This document shows positions 1-5,998 of a stretch of DNA of 19,385 nucleotides, in pieces. Position 1 is the first letter of the stretch. Every line of letters starts with the position of its first letter. The position numbers and the translations under genes were made by a program. Under the pieces are notes generated by a model. It was given only the letters and a program-made list of their open reading frames with translations, made no database searches and was not told the origin of the DNA. Source of the stretch: Dichloromethanomonas sp964477085 (GTDB lineage Bacteria; Bacillota; Desulfitobacteriia; Desulfitobacteriales; Syntrophobotulaceae); contig CAYZDF010000054.1 of assembly GCA_964477085.1 (NCBI GenBank), forward strand, positions 1 through 19,385, written 5' to 3'.

Positions 1-297
1 CATTCCCCCCAGCAAGCGCAAGACGCGGTCCAGAAGGGTGCAGATTATATCGGAGTCGGTCCCCTGTTTCAAACTTTTACCAAAAAGGATGTCTGCCAAC
101 CTGTAGGGTTGGAGTATCTGGAATATGTGGTCAATAACCTTAGTGTTCCATTTGTAGCCATCGGTGGGATAAAACTGCATAATATCCAGGAGGTTAAGCG
201 AAGAGGGGCAAAGTGCATCTCACTAGTGACAGAAATCGTAGGTGCTGAAGATATCGAAGGGCGGATCAAAGAGATAAGACGAGTACTGGCGTCCTAA
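1..297 (+). CDS. thiE: Thiamine-phosphate synthase, 3' part only
   Basis: ThiE joins hydroxymethylpyrimidine diphosphate and thiazole phosphate to give thiamine phosphate in the cytosol. The reading frame is open from base 1, so the gene starts before the window; 98 codons plus a stop remain, about half of the usual ~210-residue protein. Visible family motifs are HSPQQA near the left edge, GADYIGVGPLFQT followed by TKKD (diphosphate-binding region of the TIM barrel), and VAIGGI near the C-terminus. One oddity: the usual AxGVAVVSAI-type ending reads AKCISLVTEIVGAEDIEGR, a modest divergence. It is followed 49 nt later by thiS in the same direction, which supports a thiamine-thiazole operon. The family call is firm; the N-terminal half cannot be judged. 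Confidence 0.93.
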   Translation, partial: HSPQQAQDAVQKGADYIGVGPLFQTFTKKDVCQPVGLEYLEYVVNNLSVPFVAIGGIKLHNIQEVKRRGAKCISLVTEIVGAEDIEGRIKEIRRVLAS

Positions 298-346
298 AAA
301 AGTCAGGATTGATTGTAAAAACTACTCGGCTGAAAGGAGGATGGTT

Positions 347-547
347 ATGAAAATAATCGTTAACGGAAAAGAGATAGCCATAGAGTCTCCCATGTCCATT
401 AAGGAGTATCTGGAATCCAGAAGCTTAAATCCTTCCATGGTTGTCGTTGAACATAATTTTACCGTTCCTGAACGAGAAAAATGGTCTGAAATTGTTTTAC
501 GTGAAGGGGATAATCTTGAGATCGTTAAGTTTATCGGTGGAGGTTAA
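347..547 (+). CDS. thiS: Sulfur carrier protein ThiS
   Basis: ThiS is a small ubiquitin-fold protein whose C-terminal glycine is adenylated and thiocarboxylated to deliver sulfur for thiazole synthesis. The 66-residue product starts MKIIVNGKEI, a typical ThiS/MoaD beta-grasp start, carries a family-typical stretch around MVVVEHNFTVP, and ends VKFIGGG, with the required C-terminal Gly-Gly. Two in-frame ATGs are available. The AAAGGAGG ribosome site at 333-340 touches the first one (341), so I choose the second (347), which has a workable 6-nt spacing. It sits just after thiE. Its expected activating enzyme, ThiF, lies downstream but is separated by a terminator and an opposing gene. Confidence 0.93.
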   Translation: MKIIVNGKEIAIESPMSIKEYLESRSLNPSMVVVEHNFTVPEREKWSEIVLREGDNLEIVKFIGGG

Positions 548-557
548 GTATAAATTT

Positions 558-582
558 AAAAAGGCCCTTTGTGGCCTTTTTT
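558..582. terminator. Bidirectional intrinsic terminator between thiS and the minus-strand selenoprotein gene
   Basis: The arms AAAAAGGCC (558-566) and GGCCTTTTT (573-581) form a 9-bp stem with a 6-nt loop. A run of T follows the stem on the plus strand, and the A-rich 5' arm supplies a U-run when read on the minus strand. It lies 10 nt after the thiS stop and 43 nt beyond the minus-strand stop at 626, so it can end both converging transcripts. Confidence 0.85.
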
Positions 583-625
583 AACTGGGTCGCATAATAA
601 CTAATCGAACTCAATGGATTAATCT

Positions 626-913
626 CTAAATGGATACACCCTTAACCATAAACGATGGTCCAAATAGGGGAAGATTAGATTTTAAATCGATTTCGATTTC
701 CTTAGCTACTCTTAATTCTTTGTCTATATAGATAGTTATGGCTTCATGCTGATAGCGGTTGAAGTAGTTTTCTTTTTCTTTACGTGAACCGGCCCCTGAC
801 CAGAGGCGTGTGACCCCGCCCGCTCAACCGCCACATTGGATCTGTCCGATTGTAAAGATACCACCTTTTTTTTCAATGACCTTGAGGGCTTGATCAGTAA
901 TGTTAAACTTCAA
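626..913 (-). CDS. Probable HesB/IscA-like selenoprotein with in-frame UGA (Sec30)
   Basis: Read on the minus strand, a strong AGGAGG site at 923-928 precedes a TTG start (913-911) by 9 nt. The frame runs 29 codons to a UGA (826-824), then 65 more sense codons to a UAG (628-626), giving 95 residues if UGA is read as selenocysteine. The UGA lies in the motif C27-G-G-U30-A-G-G, a redox-type CxxU. The protein begins KFNITDQALKVIEKKGG, like the start of A-type HesB/IscA proteins. The part after the UGA continues the same family pattern, with ITIYIDKEL near residue 60, then EIEIDL, and FMVKG near the end. The residue replaced by Sec aligns roughly with the first conserved Cys of the GGGC motif; the second CxC cysteines of IscA are absent. 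A SECIS-like hairpin follows the UGA directly. Similar short CC/Se-motif selenoproteins are known in clostridial anaerobes. A nonsense-mutated pseudogene is possible but fits the data less well. Function is unknown, perhaps redox or sulfur/selenium handling. Confidence 0.82.
785..826 (-). promoter_or_regulatory. SECIS-like hairpin for selenocysteine insertion
   Basis: On the minus-strand RNA the UGA (826-824) is followed by an apical hairpin. GCCUCU (807-802) pairs with AGGGGC (797-792) in six consecutive pairs, one of them U-G, closing the four-base loop GGUC (801-798). Loops containing GGU are what SelB recognises in the E. coli fdhF element. The loop begins 22 nt after the UGA, inside the range usual for bacterial SECIS elements. 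A lower helix is also possible between UGAGC (826-822) and GGUUCA (790-785), which would place the UGA at the base of the structure. No energy calculation was done. Confidence 0.78.
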
Positions 914-929
914 ATGATTACACCTCCTA

Positions 930-946
930 ATACCCCATATAGGTAT
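930..946. promoter_or_regulatory. Inverted repeat ATACC-N7-GGTAT, possible CsoR/CstR-family operator
   Basis: The 17-bp site has perfect 5-bp arms, ATACC (930-934) and GGTAT (942-946), and reads ATACCtatatggGGTAT on the minus strand. It abuts the -10 box of the selenoprotein promoter and covers the expected transcription start, the position of a repressor operator. Known operators of the CsoR/CstR (copper or persulfide sensing) family have ATACCC...GGGTAT-type ends with G/C-rich centres. This centre is AT-rich on one side, so the family assignment is only an inference. Confidence 0.4.
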
Positions 947-975
947 ATTATAATGATATTCTTAATCGGAATCAA
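947..975 (-). promoter_or_regulatory. Sigma-A promoter of the selenoprotein gene
   Basis: On the minus strand TTGATT (975-970) is separated by exactly 17 nt from a perfect TATAAT (952-947). The -10 box ends 33 nt before the TTG start, leaving room for the leader and the AGGAGG site. This promoter means the minus-strand gene is an independently controlled unit rather than a chance frame. Confidence 0.75.
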
Positions 976-1060
976 TGGTTCTTTAAACAGCGTGGACATT
1001 TTGGTGACAATAATTACAAAAAGATTTTAAAAACAAGCATTAGGACTTAGGAGTGGTATG

Positions 1061-1804
1061 ATGGAAAGATACTTAAGACAGACGGTACTTGATGAGATAG
1101 GGCTTAAAGGACAGGCTAAACTCAAAGACGCCCGCGTCCTGGTTATCGGTATGGGTGGTCTTGGTTCGCCTGTCCTTTACTATCTCACTGCAGCAGGAAT
1201 CGGTACGATCGGTATAATAGATTTCGATAGAGTGAGTGAATCGAATCTTAATCGACAGATACTGCATTTTACTTCCGATATGGGAAGACCCAAGATTGAA
1301 TCAGGCTCTGAAAAACTGATGAGTCTTAATCCTGAGGTTAAAATAATCAAATACAACCTTCAAGTGAAAGTAGACAATATTGCGGAATTGATCAAACCTT
1401 ATGATATCATTGTTGACGCTACTGATAATTTTGCTTCCCGTTTTTTGATCAGTGACTGTTGTTTTTTTATGAAGAAACTATTGGTGGAAGGTGCAGTACG
1501 GGAATTCGACGGGATTCTGTTGACAATCATTCCGGAGGTGACACGGTGTTATCGGTGTCTGTATCCAACTGAGCCAGAGCCTGTACCAGCAATTCCCGGT
1601 ATTATAGGGGCAACGGCAGGAGTCATCGGCTCTTTACAGGCTTTGGAAGTCATCAAACTGATCACCAACGCGGGACCTATTATCGATAAGATACTGACAT
1701 TTGACGGTTTAACCGGATCATTTCGTGAGGTTAACTGGTCCAGGAAAAAAGAATGTCCACTTTGCGGAGAAAAACGTACGATCATGAATCGATTCACTGT
1801 TTAA
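1061..1804 (+). CDS. thiF: ThiF/MoeB/HesA-family adenylyltransferase
   Basis: E1-like enzyme that adenylates the C-terminal glycine of a ubiquitin-fold sulfur carrier, most likely ThiS given the nearby gene. The product (247 aa) opens ERYLRQTVLDEIG, typical of the family. It has the nucleotide-binding loop GMGGLGS at about residues 30-36, IIDFDRVSESNLNRQ at 52-66, and DATDNF near 119. Structural zinc is expected at four Cys in two CxxC pairs (163/166 in CYRC, 232/235 in CPLC). Two adjacent ATGs exist (1058, 1061). AGGAG at 1049-1053 lies 4 and 7 nt from them, so I prefer 1061. It could instead serve a MoaD-like carrier. It is separated from thiS by a terminator and the divergent selenoprotein gene, so its promoter must lie in 914-1060, but I could not define it. 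Confidence 0.9.
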   Translation: MERYLRQTVLDEIGLKGQAKLKDARVLVIGMGGLGSPVLYYLTAAGIGTIGIIDFDRVSESNLNRQILHFTSDMGRPKIESGSEKLMSLNPEVKIIKYNLQVKVDNIAELIKPYDIIVDATDNFASRFLISDCCFFMKKLLVEGAVREFDGILLTIIPEVTRCYRCLYPTEPEPVPAIPGIIGATAGVIGSLQALEVIKLITNAGPIIDKILTFDGLTGSFREVNWSRKKECPLCGEKRTIMNRFTV

Positions 1805-3342
1805 TTCTTAGAATCTTCATGTTTGACATGTTTTAACTTGGTCAAAGCAGGGCCATCTATGATTTCACCTTCATACGTAAAGCGGGAGCCATGGCAGGGA
1901 CAATCCCAGGATTTTTCGGCTGAATTCCATTGCAATTCGCAGCCCATATGGGTGCAGGTGGTATCCACCAAGTGGAGAACAGCATCTTTATCCCGATAGG
2001 CACCTACACGCTGTCCCTCAACTTCTAGGATTCTTCCTTCTCCCTGAGGTATATCAATTTGGGATGGAACTGGGGATAGTTTACCTCCAATAAGATGCTT
2101 AGCTACATTTAGGTTTTCTTTGACAAAATTTTTGGCTGAAGCGGAAGGGGTAAAGCGTGAAGGATTGAATACGTCTGACCAGGGACTGTCCCCGTTTAGG
2201 ATCATATCTCTTAAAATGAGGGCAGCCACGGTTCCGTTGGTCATTCCCCATTTGCCAAAGCCTGTGGCAACATAGACGTCGGGAGTGTCAGAAGTGAGAT
2301 GACCGATATAGGGTACTTCATCCATCGTGGTGTAATCCTGAGTAGACCAACGGTAAGGTATATCCTCAACCTGAAAAGTGTTTTCTGCAAAGTTCTTGAG
2401 GTTGGTATAATGATTGCTGGTATCCTCACTCTGGCCGGTTTTATGATGTTCACCGGCGATCAAGATGAGTTCACCGGCATCATCTTGTTGATAGCGCAGG
2501 GAGCGCTTAGGATGTTCTGCGGTAATATACATGCCACCAGGGAATTTCTCCTTGGCTTTAACTGCGATAATATAGGATCTCTCCGGATAAATACGGCTAA
2601 AGTATAATCCGAGTGCTTCGTAGCAAGGAAAATGGGAGGCGATAATGATCTTCCGGGCGACTACTTTCTTACCACCGTCAGTTATGACTTCACAGGGAAT
2701 ACCTTCCTTAACATCGATCACCTTGGAATTCTCGAAGATATAACATCCATCCCCAGGTATGCCTCCGGCTAAAGCTAAAAGGTATTTCCGGGGATGAAAT
2801 TGGGCTTGGTTATCAAAACGCATCGCTGCTTTTATTTTTAACGGTAATGGGATTTCAGGAAGGAAAGAGGCTTTAATGCCGAGGGAAGAGGCTGCTTCTA
2901 CTTCCTTAATGATCTGATTAACGAATTGATCCTGCTGGGTAAATACATAAGCACTCTGCCAGGAAAAATCACAGTCCATGTCTTCCTCCTGAACGATTCG
3001 GGCAATCTCCCTGATCGCAGACTCATTGGCATCGGCATACTGCTGTGCTTTCTCTTCTCCCATTTGCTTCTTGAGCCGGTCATAGATTAAGGTGTGTTGG
3101 GATGTTACTTTAGCGGTGGTATGAGCGGTCGTCCCTTGGATAATTCGATCTGCCTCCACAATAGCAACCTTATAACCTTCTTTTTTTAAGAGGTAAGCCG
3201 AAGTGATACCGACGATCCCACCACCAACGATCGCCACATCCACTTCAACATCATCGTTTAAGGATTCAAATTGAGTATGCGGAGTGGAAGCGAGCCAAAA
3301 TGATTGGGGTACTTGACTAAAGTTTTCATATCCATCAACCAT
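1801..3342 (-). CDS. FAD-dependent oxidoreductase with C-terminal Rieske [2Fe-2S] domain
   Basis: A 513-residue fusion. The N-terminal DAO-type flavoprotein has the dinucleotide fold DVAIVGGGIVGITSAYLL (GGGIVG at about 40-45). Near residue 365 it has the second FAD-contact region (VYVATGFGKWGMTNG). The C-terminal Rieske domain begins about residue 410. Cluster ligands are C463 and H465 (CTHMGC) and C481 and H484 (CPCHGS), with C468 and C483 able to form the Rieske disulfide. Proteins of this build occur widely in bacilli and clostridia; the substrate is unknown, with amines or amino acids suggested by the DAO fold. A longer start at 3366 exists, but GGGAGG (minus strand, about 3351-3356) lies inside that extension 8 nt before ATG 3342, so I use the latter. 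No signal peptide is seen. Its stop overlaps the stop of thiF tail to tail. Confidence 0.9.
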   Translation of the reverse strand: MVDGYENFSQVPQSFWLASTPHTQFESLNDDVEVDVAIVGGGIVGITSAYLLKKEGYKVAIVEADRIIQGTTAHTTAKVTSQHTLIYDRLKKQMGEEKAQQYADANESAIREIARIVQEEDMDCDFSWQSAYVFTQQDQFVNQIIKEVEAASSLGIKASFLPEIPLPLKIKAAMRFDNQAQFHPRKYLLALAGGIPGDGCYIFENSKVIDVKEGIPCEVITDGGKKVVARKIIIASHFPCYEALGLYFSRIYPERSYIIAVKAKEKFPGGMYITAEHPKRSLRYQQDDAGELILIAGEHHKTGQSEDTSNHYTNLKNFAENTFQVEDIPYRWSTQDYTTMDEVPYIGHLTSDTPDVYVATGFGKWGMTNGTVAALILRDMILNGDSPWSDVFNPSRFTPSASAKNFVKENLNVAKHLIGGKLSPVPSQIDIPQGEGRILEVEGQRVGAYRDKDAVLHLVDTTCTHMGCELQWNSAEKSWDCPCHGSRFTYEGEIIDGPALTKLKHVKHEDSKN

Positions 3343-3448
3343 TGAATAATCCTCCCAGTTGTTCATTCATCATTCGTTTCGAATCTGTTTGGTATATTTT
3401 GTGTATACATCTAAAAATTATCCTATGCATTTGGAGGTAGAAGCAAAA

Positions 3449-3874
3449 ATGGGACAGGGATATTGGGATAGAGAGGAAATGATATCTAGGATGCAGTATA
3501 CGGTGGACTATCTTTATAAAGGTGGCAGGTGTAATGTTGTTCAAAATTTACTGGGATCAGCACTTAAAATCAGGCCGATCATTGGTGTGGAAGATGGTAA
3601 AATGCTGGTCGAAGACAAGGTCAGAGGAGATAAGAAGAGAGCCCTTGATAAGATTTTGGAAAGCATAGTTATAAATAGAGATGGTATTGATTTCAATCAG
3701 ATCTATGTGATTCATTCCCTTGGTGGAGAAGAAGAAGCAGAATACTTAAAAAACGCCATTCATCAGGAATTACCTGAAATTGATATCATGGAGATGAAAG
3801 CAGGCTGTGTGATATCCAGCCACTGCGGGATGAAAACAATTGGCGTTAGCTATATTCTGAAGGCAACAAGATGA
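3449..3874 (+). CDS. DegV-family protein, C-terminal domain only
   Basis: The 141-residue product matches the second half of DegV fatty-acid-binding proteins (normally ~280 aa, two domains). TVDYLYKGGR corresponds to the DxLxYLxKGGR motif. It is followed by KIRPIIGVEDGKM, EDKVRGDKKRALDKIL, and the terminal CVISSHCGMKTIGVSYIL, equivalent to the lipid head-group-contacting HxGPG-type segment. The N-terminal domain carrying the other phosphate/fatty-acid contacts is absent. I chose ATG 3449 because GGAGGT lies at 3433-3438 (10-nt spacing). The frame is open back to 3359 and family-like residues may begin at 3425, which has no ribosome site. The stretch just before YTVDYL seems a few residues shorter than usual. 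It is either a remnant of a degraded degV or a functional half-protein; the intact frame and ribosome site leave both possible. Confidence 0.72.
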   Translation: MGQGYWDREEMISRMQYTVDYLYKGGRCNVVQNLLGSALKIRPIIGVEDGKMLVEDKVRGDKKRALDKILESIVINRDGIDFNQIYVIHSLGGEEEAEYLKNAIHQELPEIDIMEMKAGCVISSHCGMKTIGVSYILKATR

Positions 3875-3919
3875 TAATTATTTTTACTTTTCTAACAATT
3901 CCACAATTCCTCCTTTGTA

Positions 3920-3928
3920 TGTTATTAT
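3920..3928 (+). promoter_or_regulatory. Possible extended -10 promoter of the Na/Pi cotransporter gene
   Basis: TGTTATTAT (3920-3928) has the TGn-TATTAT form of an extended -10 box about 80 nt before ATG 4007. The -35 match (TTCCAC at 3899-3904, 18-nt spacer) is weak. Two small palindromes (TTTAC-GA-GTAAA at about 3952-3963, and CAATATTG at about 3968-3975) lie in the leader and could be regulatory. Confidence 0.35.
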
Positions 3929-4006
3929 GTCAGTGTGAGAAATATGTCTACTTTACGAGTAAATATTCAATATTGAGTCAGACTAAAGCTTATTTTGGGG
4001 GATAAA

Positions 4007-5677
4007 ATGGATATTACAATGATCTTGTTTAGTTTTCTTGGTGGTTTGGGATTGTTCCTTTTTGGTATTAAAGCGATGTCCGAGGGACTTCAATCTGTAG
4101 CTGGAGATAGACTTCGCCTGATTTTGGAGAAGGGAACCAGTTCTCCCATCAGAGGGGTACTAACAGGGACGTTAGTGACATCACTGATTCAAAGTAGTAG
4201 TGGTACTACCGTTATTGCGGTTGGTCTTGTTAATGCCGGACTTTTAAATCTTCGGCAAGCCATCGGCATTATCATGGGTGCCAATATCGGAACAACGGTG
4301 ACCGCTTACCTTATTGGATTTAACCTGAAAGACTACGCTCTTCCACTTATTGCGGTTGGCGTATTTTTCTTGTTCTTTTCCAAGAATAAGAAACTCAATT
4401 ACCTTGGTCAGGTAATCTTTGGTTTTGGTCTCTTATTCTACGGGATGGAAGTCATGGGACATGGGATGAAGCCCTTGCGATCTTCAGAATTCTTTATTAA
4501 CCTGATGACTAACGTTGAGAACAATACCCTTTTAGGTGTTCTCATCGGTGCTGTGTTTACGGGTATCGTTCAGAGCAGCAGTGCAACAATCGGTATTCTT
4601 CAGGAATTAGCCAATCAGGGTGCAGTCACCCTCCAACAGGCTGTCCCGATGCTGTTTGGTATGAATATCGGTACAACTGTAACCGCACTTTTAGCAGGGA
4701 TAGGTGCAAGCGTGGCTGCCCGCAGAACAGCTTTGTCTCATTTCTTATTCAATGCTGTCGGTACATTGATTTTCTTGCCACTCTTTCTTACAGGTTTTTT
4801 CTTAATGACTGTTAAGTTATTTACAAATGGTATTTACACAGTTATTCCAGGCCTTGATGGATCTTGGAACACACTTAATGTCAAAATGCAAATCGCTCAG
4901 ATTCATGGTGCTTTCAATATCTCCAATACGATAATTCTCCTGCCTTTCGTATCTGTCCTGGCAGCTATTGTAAGTAAGCTTATTCCGTCTAAAGACAGTG
5001 AGATTGATGCCTGTCCGCAGTATCTGGAGCCCAGGCTTCTCAATAACCTGCCTGTTGCACTTTCCAATGCCAAACATGAACTGCTCAGAATGGGCTGTAT
5101 CGCTTTTGATACGCTAGAAAATGCGGTAGAGTTTTTCTTTACCAGGAAAGATGATAATCAAAAAGCTGCAAGAATATCCGAATCCATCGTTGATAAACTG
5201 GAAAATGAAATTGAATCTTACGTGGTGCGGGCTATTTCGGGTAAGACTCTCACGCCTATCCTTTCCCAAAAAAGCCATACCATTCTGCAAGCAGTTGGAG
5301 ATATCGAGAGAGTAGGGGATCATGCCGATAATATCGTTGAGTTGGCTGATTATGCTAATGCCCATGGTTTGGTTTTCTCAGATAAAGCTTTAGAAGATCT
5401 GGAGAAACTAACCGAACGCGTGAAGGAAATCTTCCTTCTTTCCATGGAAGCTTTAGAAAATGAGGATAAACAATTGGCGCGGAAGGTTATTGAGAAAGAT
5501 GATATCATCGATGAAATGGAAAAAGAATTACGTAAGGCCCATATCGCCAGGGTCAATGCCAGGACATGCAGTGGAAACGTCGGTGCTGTTTACCTGGATA
5601 TGTTAAGTAATCTGGAAAGGATTGGAGATCACTCCGTAAATGTAGCGGGTTACGTCATCGGCAACGTTTCGAGTTGA
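4007..5677 (+). CDS. Na+/phosphate cotransporter (NptA/YjbB type) with C-terminal PhoU domain
   Basis: Sodium-coupled phosphate transporter of the plasma membrane, 556 residues. The membrane half (to about 325) has the duplicated Na/Pi signature: QSSSGTT near 62-68 and QSSSATIG near 190, each followed by a GxNIGTTVTA segment. The cytosolic half has two PhoU-type helical repeats with metal-binding signatures GDIERVGDHADN near residue 430 and SNLERIGDHSVN near 534. The longer frame begins with TTG 3995, but that extension contains the G-rich ribosome site (GGGGGAT at 3997-4003), so ATG 4007 (MDITMILFSFLGG) is preferred. Family members export or import phosphate depending on the gradient. There is no pst/phoR gene nearby to indicate Pho control, and no clear terminator follows. 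Confidence 0.92.
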   Translation: MDITMILFSFLGGLGLFLFGIKAMSEGLQSVAGDRLRLILEKGTSSPIRGVLTGTLVTSLIQSSSGTTVIAVGLVNAGLLNLRQAIGIIMGANIGTTVTAYLIGFNLKDYALPLIAVGVFFLFFSKNKKLNYLGQVIFGFGLLFYGMEVMGHGMKPLRSSEFFINLMTNVENNTLLGVLIGAVFTGIVQSSSATIGILQELANQGAVTLQQAVPMLFGMNIGTTVTALLAGIGASVAARRTALSHFLFNAVGTLIFLPLFLTGFFLMTVKLFTNGIYTVIPGLDGSWNTLNVKMQIAQIHGAFNISNTIILLPFVSVLAAIVSKLIPSKDSEIDACPQYLEPRLLNNLPVALSNAKHELLRMGCIAFDTLENAVEFFFTRKDDNQKAARISESIVDKLENEIESYVVRAISGKTLTPILSQKSHTILQAVGDIERVGDHADNIVELADYANAHGLVFSDKALEDLEKLTERVKEIFLLSMEALENEDKQLARKVIEKDDIIDEMEKELRKAHIARVNARTCSGNVGAVYLDMLSNLERIGDHSVNVAGYVIGNVSS

Positions 5678-5713
5678 TCTGCAGAAAATATTCATAATTT
5701 TCCTACTTGCTCA

Positions 5714-5742
5714 TTAACAAGATTCCATTTTTCTGTTACTAT
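5714..5742 (+). promoter_or_regulatory. Sigma-A-like promoter before the 26-aa membrane peptide
   Basis: TTAACA (5714-5719) and TACTAT (5737-5742) are separated by exactly 17 nt. The box ends 77 nt before ATG 5820. It would drive the small peptide gene and, by read-through, the propeller/ABC genes. Confidence 0.5.
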
Positions 5743-5819
5743 ATGAATAACAGGACATTGTGAATGAATAATCATTATAAAGATCTAAGCTATGAATTTG
5801 TCAATGAGGGGGGAGAAAA

Positions 5820-5900
5820 ATGGGAGAAAAATTTGCAGTTACTTTTCCGGCAACGTTTGCTCTGTTTGCTCTGATTATTTTTACTATTATGGCTGCCTAA
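5820..5900 (+). CDS. 26-residue single-span membrane peptide
   Basis: A very G-rich ribosome site (AGGGGGGAG, 5807-5815) stands 4 nt before ATG 5820, among the strongest in the window. The 26-codon frame encodes a short polar start (MGEKFAV), then a hydrophobic helix of about 17 residues (FALFALIIFTIM core) and ends in AA. This is the size and form of bacterial small membrane proteins such as transporter subunits, but I recognise no family. It lies between the phosphate transporter and the propeller/ABC genes, with a hairpin after it. It may be a partner or regulator of either neighbour. The strength of the ribosome site is the main reason to believe it. Confidence 0.6.
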   Translation: MGEKFAVTFPATFALFALIIFTIMAA

Positions 5901-5935
5901 TTAAAGAATATTATCATATGGATTTATAATTGCTA

Positions 5936-5960
5936 AATGAGCTCTGTTACAGGGCTCATT
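5936..5960 (+). other. Strong hairpin between the small peptide gene and the propeller gene
   Basis: AATGAGCTCTG (5936-5946) and CAGGGCTCATT (5950-5960) form an 11-bp stem with one T-G wobble and a TTA loop. The following sequence is ATTACTATATT, not a T-run, so it is at best a weak terminator. It might act as an attenuator or an RNA-processing/stability hairpin that lowers downstream expression relative to the small peptide. Confidence 0.6.
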
Positions 5961-5998
5961 ATTACTATATTATCTGGCTGGGCTTTGGGAGTTTAATT

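Noticed and set aside
626..913. Reading the minus-strand frame as a nonsense-broken pseudogene
   Set aside because: There is only one in-frame stop, it falls exactly in a redox CxxU motif, the frame stays open for 65 further codons, and a SECIS-like GGUC hairpin follows. Not formally excluded without homologues.
836..1030. A 64-codon plus-strand open frame in the thiS-thiF gap
   Set aside because: It has no ribosome site and lies antisense to the N-terminal part and promoter of the minus-strand selenoprotein gene, which has far better coding evidence.
2299..2607. A 102-codon plus-strand open frame inside the FAD-Rieske gene
   Set aside because: Antisense shadow of a well-supported flavoprotein region, with no ribosome site or family features.
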